A stretch of 11,190 bases of DNA, from NCBI GenBank assembly GCA_014729375.1, contig WJKA01000566.1, positions 1 through 11,190 on the forward strand, given 5' to 3'. Shown here piece after piece: positions 7,166 through 11,190 of the stretch. The position numbers were made by a program, and so were the translations under genes. The stretch's first letter is position 1. Each line of letters opens with the position of its first letter. This DNA is from Chitinivibrionales bacterium (lineage in GTDB: Bacteria; Fibrobacterota; Chitinivibrionia; Chitinivibrionales; WJKA01). The notes under the pieces were generated by a model that worked only from the letters and a program-made list of their open reading frames with translations, was not told where the DNA came from and ran no database searches.

Positions 7166-7381
7166 ATGAAACCGAAAAAATCCGCCAACTCCCGTAAAGA
7201 GCTGCTGATCAAGGCAGCGCGGAAACGCCACGGAACCATTCTCCCTGTAGCTGATGTCAAGGACCTTGACGACTCCTTTACCACGCATCATGACGCGCTG
7301 CTGTTCTGGTATAATACCGAAGACGGCAGCACGCATATTGTGAAAGATGCGAACAAGCGCGGTACAAAAAAGAAAAAATAA
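7166..7381 (+). CDS. Small basic hypothetical protein (71 aa)
   Basis: I do not recognise this gene. From ATG 7166 it encodes 71 residues. A basic start (MKPKKSANSRKELLIKAARKRHG) leads to a compact core with two visible blocks, ILPVADVKDLDDSFT and LLFWYNTEDGSTHIV, and then a Lys/Arg-rich tail ending GTKKKK. The core looks like a real folded mini-domain rather than random coding, with ordered hydrophobic and acidic positions. The basic tail suggests nucleic-acid or ribosome contact, but this is speculation. Only a distant AGG (7152-7154) precedes the ATG. A TTG at 7130 in the same frame would add 12 residues encoded by the hairpin; I consider that less likely. It converges with the sulfatase maturase gene, with 99 bp between the stops. 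Confidence 0.6.
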   Translation: MKPKKSANSRKELLIKAARKRHGTILPVADVKDLDDSFTTHHDALLFWYNTEDGSTHIVKDANKRGTKKKK

Positions 7382-7480
7382 GCAGACCTTGTCACGCCTT
7401 CCAGCCCATACTCCTTTTTCCACTGGTCGATGTGCAATCAACGCGCGAAGCAGATGATTTCCCGGTATACAATTCCGGAT

Positions 7481-8725
7481 TTATTTCACTCCATGACACT
7501 TCTTATACTTTTTCCCGCTTCCACAGGGACAGGGAGCATTCCGGGGATAATCATCGGGTATCTGAAGGGCCGGCTGCGCCTGCTGCATCCGTGCCCGGTT
7601 TGCTGCACGGCGCTTGAGTACATCATTCTTGATTTCAAGTAACCTGGACTTCGAGTATCGGAGAAATTCCCGGAATCCGGGGCACAATGCGCTTCTCGTT
7701 GCGGGGTTTCCCCTGTTGAAAATCCTGAACCGGGGGCAATCACAATGGCAGAAATCAATAAATTCGCAGCCTGTACATTCCGGAGGAACCACACGTTTGC
7801 GATTGGCAAATTCATGACGTATTTTTGACCCGGCCAGCGAAATATAGTCATCAGTGTTGATATTCCCGAGTTTCCATTCATCATAGGCAAAAAAATCACA
7901 GGGATAAACGTCACCGTTGTGTTCGATCAGAAAATATGAATCGCACGCTTCCCGGTAACAGCACCCCTGATGCGCGCCGTCAAGCATGTACAACAGGATA
8001 TCATCATACAGCCGTATTGACACATCAGGATACCCGTTCTCAAACCAGAGGTCGAAAAGCCGCTTGTGGAAATCCCGGTACTGCTCCGAAGTAATCGAAA
8101 ACTCAGCAGGCCTGTTTGTTGACGGATCGATCTCCAGGCAGGGAATAAACTGGAGGTGATTGAATCCTTTTTCCCTGAAAAACGCCCACGTATCCTCACC
8201 ATGAGCCGCGCTGTATGACGTAATCATCGAAAGGATATTAAATTCCACTTCGTTTCTGCGAAGGATATCACTTGAGGCCATCACGCGGTCAAACGTGCCT
8301 TTTCCGGCAAAATCGATACGGTAATGGTCATGGATTTTCCGGGGCCCGTCACAACTGAGGCCGATCAGCATGCTGTACTTTTTAAAAAATGACGCCCATT
8401 CATCGGTAATAAGCAATCCGTTTGTCTGAAAGCTGTTTCCCATGGTCTGACCGGTGGTACCGTATTTTTTTTCGTAGTCGATTACCTTATGGTAAAAATC
8501 AAGACCCATCAGCAGCGGCTCCCCGCCCTGAAAACAGATTGCATTGTGGTCAAATCCGATTTGCAGGTATTTGCGGAGCATATTCTCCGCTGTGGCGGGG
8601 GTCATTTTAAGAGCATTGCTTTGCTCCGGATACAGCTCATCGAGTACCCGCTTGTAAAAGCAGTAGGTACAGTCGATATTGCATAAACCGGATGCCGGTT
8701 TGACAAGAAGTGTAAAAGGTTTCAT
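7481..8725 (-). CDS. Anaerobic sulfatase-maturating enzyme (radical SAM/SPASM) with SEC-C tail
   Basis: This 414-residue cytoplasmic enzyme of the anSME family converts an active-site Cys or Ser of sulfatases to formylglycine using S-adenosylmethionine. The radical-SAM cluster motif CxxxCxxC is Cys15, Cys19 and Cys22 near the N-terminus, followed by FQGGEP (65-70). The SPASM auxiliary-cluster cysteines appear at 255, 261, 276, 317, 320, 326, 330 and 348, with Asp277 after Cys276. As far as I recall, these are the same positions as in the Clostridium perfringens enzyme, including its proposed catalytic base. After residue 370, where that enzyme ends, there is a charged linker and a SEC-C zinc motif, PCPCGSGKKYKKCH (398-411). 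No sulfatase gene lies in the window. ATG 8725 has only a weak AGG close upstream. It sits 97 bp after the last pilin gene and may be transcribed separately. Confidence 0.9.
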   Translation of the reverse strand: MKPFTLLVKPASGLCNIDCTYCFYKRVLDELYPEQSNALKMTPATAENMLRKYLQIGFDHNAICFQGGEPLLMGLDFYHKVIDYEKKYGTTGQTMGNSFQTNGLLITDEWASFFKKYSMLIGLSCDGPRKIHDHYRIDFAGKGTFDRVMASSDILRRNEVEFNILSMITSYSAAHGEDTWAFFREKGFNHLQFIPCLEIDPSTNRPAEFSITSEQYRDFHKRLFDLWFENGYPDVSIRLYDDILLYMLDGAHQGCCYREACDSYFLIEHNGDVYPCDFFAYDEWKLGNINTDDYISLAGSKIRHEFANRKRVVPPECTGCEFIDFCHCDCPRFRIFNRGNPATRSALCPGFREFLRYSKSRLLEIKNDVLKRRAANRARMQQAQPALQIPDDYPRNAPCPCGSGKKYKKCHGVK

Positions 8726-8785
8726 TGCCTGTTATTAATTCACGCTGCGACACAAATTCACTGTAATAAAAATACATTCATTGTT

Positions 8786-8810
8786 GCCCGGGGCCGGTGT
8801 ACCCGTGGGC
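8786..8810 (-). terminator. Possible weak terminator or stem-loop after the pilin operon
   Basis: On the minus strand GCCC (8810-8807) pairs with GGGC (8789-8786), and an inner GGG/CCC adds three pairs with a small asymmetric bulge. It follows the PilW-like stop by 13 bp. The T-rich run begins about 11 nt later (ATTTTTATT), so intrinsic termination is doubtful; it may only slow read-through into the maturase gene. Confidence 0.3.
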
Positions 8811-8822
8811 ATCTGTCCTGTA

Positions 8823-9356
8823 TTACCAGTAGTCCATAATATATTCATCGGCTTCTTCGGGTATATAATTTGCCATGGTCTGGAGTTCTATCTCGCTCAG
8901 GTTGCCCTCATCGTCTTCAAACAGGAAATAAAACCTGATAAGAATGTCCGAAGTTGCAGTGAGTTCGTCTTCCTCCTCTTTTTCGATATGGAAATCGGTG
9001 ATATAGACCGACGGCGACAGGAACGTCAAAGAATCACCGTTCAGCCGCAGATATTCACCATCATAAACATATCTCAGTGTATCGGTTTTCCCGGGTGCAA
9101 GAAAAGCAATAGAGCTTTCATCGAAATAGAGTACTTTTTGTGAGCGCCTGACTTGCGACAGTATCCGCCTCGCCGCGTTTTCAGTCTGCACCCGGAAATG
9201 GGTCTGGCGCTTTTTTTGTGCCGCGTGGCGGGATATGAATACCCATGATGTGCAAACAACGCCGACAATAATCCCGCTGACGGCTATGGCGACCATGAGC
9301 TCAACCAGCGTAATGCCACACCGCTCACAGTCACTGCGGATTATTCGCCGCCTCAT
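8823..9356 (-). CDS. Type IV prepilin-like protein, PilW/GspJ-like minor (pseudo)pilin
   Basis: The protein has 177 residues. The class III (prepilin peptidase) signal is clear: a short basic leader ending in Gly14, then ITLVE with Glu at mature position 5, then a hydrophobic helix (about 15-37). Cleavage and N-methylation would follow Gly14. A coiled amphipathic helix (38-70, RVQTENAARRILSQVRRS) leads into a beta-rich globular domain rich in acidic residues. This layout and the size fit PilW/GspJ minor pilins, which sit at the tip of pili or secretion pseudopili. The ATG overlaps the TGA of the upstream prepilin gene as ATGA, implying translational coupling; an own ribosome-binding site is weak. 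Confidence 0.8.
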   Translation of the reverse strand: MRRRIIRSDCERCGITLVELMVAIAVSGIIVGVVCTSWVFISRHAAQKKRQTHFRVQTENAARRILSQVRRSQKVLYFDESSIAFLAPGKTDTLRYVYDGEYLRLNGDSLTFLSPSVYITDFHIEKEEEDELTATSDILIRFYFLFEDDEGNLSEIELQTMANYIPEEADEYIMDYW

Positions 9357-9754
9357 CGTGAATAACCCTGGATCAAACGGAAAACTCTGGTGTTTTTCTG
9401 CTCATGCACGCGGCGCACAATGATTTCCATATCCTTCGCATACGGCGGTTTTTGAATAATAAGCGGATCGACAGGCATGACTTTTCGCTCAACTTCAAAC
9501 GTCATCTGATTGATTGTCGTCTCGTAGATCGTGTCATTCAAACTGTCCCACCGCGCGGCAGTCTTGCGAATACGCTCGGCTTCATTGCCGACCACAAACG
9601 CGGTGTTGCTGATCCGGTTGCGCCTCCCGCGAATACGGTCCGCAGTGGTCAAAACGCCCATGATTACTGTTACAGCAATACCCAGTATTGCCGCTGCAAT
9701 CATGGCCTCGGCAAAGGTAAGTCCACGCTCGGTTGCCCTGCAGCAACAATTCAT
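9353..9754 (-). CDS. Type IV prepilin-like protein, PilV/GspI-like minor (pseudo)pilin
   Basis: The protein has 133 residues. The prepilin leader MNCCCRATERG ends in Gly11, followed by LTFAE (Glu at +5) and a hydrophobic helix of about 20 residues (AMIAAAILGIAVTVIMG). The remainder is an amphipathic helix rich in Arg and a short beta domain, the size expected for GspI/PilV-type minor pilins. Three consecutive cysteines sit in the leader, which is unusual. The ATG overlaps the TGA of the PilX-like gene (ATGA), with AGGAG six bases upstream inside that gene, so coupled translation is likely. The call to a subfamily rests on length and gene order only. Confidence 0.8.
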   Translation of the reverse strand: MNCCCRATERGLTFAEAMIAAAILGIAVTVIMGVLTTADRIRGRRNRISNTAFVVGNEAERIRKTAARWDSLNDTIYETTINQMTFEVERKVMPVDPLIIQKPPYAKDMEIIVRRVHEQKNTRVFRLIQGYSR

Positions 9755-11190
9755 CTCAATCTCCTTTTTTCCTGCTCATATTCGTATTCTCCCCCTGGAT
9801 CATCAGCACCCATGCTTTCTTCCCACCTCATAATACAGAGATCGCCGATAAAAAAAGGGAAATAATACTCCGATACATTCATCGCAGGCTCGATCGTTCC
9901 CAGCAGGACATTCGGAGGCGGCGGAATTGCCGGCCTGGCGCCGGGCCTGGTTTTTGTGCCTTGTGCGCCGCCTGAGGATGCAGCCGGGGTAACGGGCTGT
10001 TCGGCCATGCAGTCGGCAAGGCTTCTGGCTTTCATCACCCCTCTGAATACCCCCTGATGACACACATATCCTTCCGCCCATATCAATCCCTGTACCATTA
10101 CATCCGGGCCGGTTTTCAGTGAGTACTGCGAGCCCAGTGAAATCAAAGTACCGTCAAAAAAAGCCCGTTCAGAAAAATCAACCGAGTATATAACGTTTTT
10201 TTTATTTTTTGCCCCTTTACTTTTGCACACAACAATGCTGTTGTCTTCTATGCGCGCGTCATTATACACAAGAACATTTCCCAGAGAAATAATATTCCCG
10301 TTGAATTTGACATCATTGCCGATAGTGACTTTTTCCTGCGAAAATATTGCCACATTGCGGAATTCAGCCTGATCGAACAGTTTCGTTTCATTGCTGACAA
10401 TAAATTCGACGTTTTCTATCAGTGACGTTCCGGTAAATTGAAGGTCCCCGAGGACCGCCACTCTCCGGCGTTCTCTCCAGACAATATCGCTCATCTGACC
10501 GTCGATGAATAAAGGTCCGTTAACTACGTCGGGTATTTCACCAAGTTCATCATTGTAATGAACGGTTCTGGGCATATCGCGAATCAAAGTATCATCCGAC
10601 ATGAGTTCCTGTTGATAATGGCTTATCACCTGGGAAAGCTCGTTTTTCCTGACCGCGCGCGCAAACCTGTTCGCCTCAAGAGAACCGGTATTGGCAATCG
10701 ATTTGAATTCCCCACCGAAATTGCCGCCGGTCGGCTCTGTTGCGAATTCCAGATACAGCGTTGTGTCCGGTGAACTAAACAACCTGCCGCCGAGAACCCC
10801 CCATACTTTCTGGAGCTGATCGCGAAAATCACCCACAGAAATCAGCTCCCGCGCTATTCCCGATGACTGCAGCGAAACCTCACAACTGCCAAAAGAATCC
10901 GACTCAAAAAGCTCAATCTCGACCGGCCCGCCGTTTGGCACCAACTGACCGTTAACCGCGGCAAACTCCTCTTCAGTAAGCTCAAACATGTCCTGGCCGA
11001 ATGTTGAATCATTGGCATCGACACCGGGAAGCGTATCCAGGCCAATCGTATCATTCATCATTTCCAGGGCTTTCCATACGCCCGAGCGGGCATTGAGAAG
11101 CGCCTGGACATTACTCAAATAAAAAACCGCAGGTTTCACTGTCCGGGATTGACTGAAAAGATATATAGTAACGGTGATAAGCGCAAATGC
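9751..11190 (-). CDS. PilX/GspK-like pilus assembly protein with beta-solenoid domain, 5'-truncated by window edge
   Basis: A GTG at 11139 could be taken as the start, but the frame stays open to the edge and the extra 17 residues include a membrane-helix end (AFALITVTIYLFS). The real start therefore lies beyond 11190. The 479 visible residues begin with that helix and a long amphipathic helix (about 20-45), as in PilX/GspK-type minor pilins. Residues about 222-392 form a repeat-rich beta-solenoid (GDLQFTGTSLIENVEF, VTIGNDVKFNGNIISLGN, MVQGLIWAEG) resembling bactofilin-like or hexapeptide-like folds. A Pro/Gly/Ala linker (about 401-426) and a C-terminal segment follow. It heads the operon in this window and overlaps the PilV-like gene by 4 bp. 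The solenoid is not part of standard PilX or GspK and may be an adhesive or structural tip. Subfamily assignment is tentative. Confidence 0.75.
   Translation of the reverse strand, partial: AFALITVTIYLFSQSRTVKPAVFYLSNVQALLNARSGVWKALEMMNDTIGLDTLPGVDANDSTFGQDMFELTEEEFAAVNGQLVPNGGPVEIELFESDSFGSCEVSLQSSGIARELISVGDFRDQLQKVWGVLGGRLFSSPDTTLYLEFATEPTGGNFGGEFKSIANTGSLEANRFARAVRKNELSQVISHYQQELMSDDTLIRDMPRTVHYNDELGEIPDVVNGPLFIDGQMSDIVWRERRRVAVLGDLQFTGTSLIENVEFIVSNETKLFDQAEFRNVAIFSQEKVTIGNDVKFNGNIISLGNVLVYNDARIEDNSIVVCKSKGAKNKKNVIYSVDFSERAFFDGTLISLGSQYSLKTGPDVMVQGLIWAEGYVCHQGVFRGVMKARSLADCMAEQPVTPAASSGGAQGTKTRPGARPAIPPPPNVLLGTIEPAMNVSEYYFPFFIGDLCIMRWEESMGADDPGGEYEYEQEKRRLR

Noticed and set aside
9404..9865. 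Plus-strand open frame of 153 codons
   Set aside because: It is antisense to the prepilin genes, which have clear class III signals and ATGA overlaps; the plus frame lacks any family signature.
11137..11139. GTG 11139 as start of the PilX-like protein
   Set aside because: The frame is open to the window edge and the upstream codons encode the end of a membrane helix, so the true start is outside the window.

Overview
The window is about 11.2 kb of mid-GC bacterial DNA from a diderm (Gram-negative-type) organism. An outer-membrane beta-barrel-like protein, an exported TolB-like propeller and a set of type IV pilin-like genes point that way. An oxygen-sensitive radical-SAM sulfatase maturase suggests an anaerobe, and a carbohydrate-related beta-helix protein suggests a polysaccharide user. 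The mix of pseudopilins with a solenoid-bearing PilX/GspK-like protein reminds me of Fibrobacterota/Chitinivibrionia-type genomes. That is an impression from style only; Spirochaetota, Lentisphaerota or similar groups are not excluded. I see no rRNA, tRNA, CRISPR array, transposase or integrase, and no gene-free stretch longer than about 205 bp.

Layout. (A) 1-2911, minus strand: an SDR oxidoreductase of the gluconate 5-dehydrogenase/KduD type is followed by a polytopic GT-C-like membrane protein and then the 5' part of an exported TolB/PD40-type beta-propeller that runs off the left edge. (B) 2912-3043 is a divergent intergenic region with an AT-rich palindrome. (C) 3044-7381, plus strand: a 1062-residue parallel beta-helix protein with a C-terminal CBM9-like domain and no signal peptide, then a small outer-membrane beta-barrel-like protein with its own promoter. 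Next come a strikingly structured 150-bp non-coding stretch (7001-7151) and a 71-residue basic protein of unknown function. (D) 7481-11190, minus strand: a pilus/pseudopilus operon reads inward from the right edge. It holds a 5'-partial PilX/GspK-like protein with a beta-solenoid, a PilV/GspI-like prepilin and a PilW/GspJ-like prepilin, joined by ATGA stop/start overlaps. It is followed after 97 bp by an anaerobic sulfatase-maturating enzyme with an extra SEC-C zinc motif.

How they fit together. The SDR and the beta-helix/CBM9 protein share a divergent control region and could both act on sugars inside the cell. This is inference, since neither substrate can be read from sequence. The maturase implies sulfatases elsewhere in the genome, which fits use of sulfated glycans. 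The three pilin-like genes look like a minor-pilin set that initiates a pilus or pseudopilus.

The most unusual signal is the nest of perfect inverted repeats at 7001-7151. Four GTTC/GAAC tetramers let two side-by-side hairpins exchange partners with one long central helix. The last hairpin, 13 bp with a GAAA loop, ends 14 bp before the ATG of the small gene. I do not recognise it as a known element. Three start sites were reassigned on sequence grounds (SDR, outer-membrane protein, small protein), and the PilX-like gene was extended to the window edge because its frame stays open.
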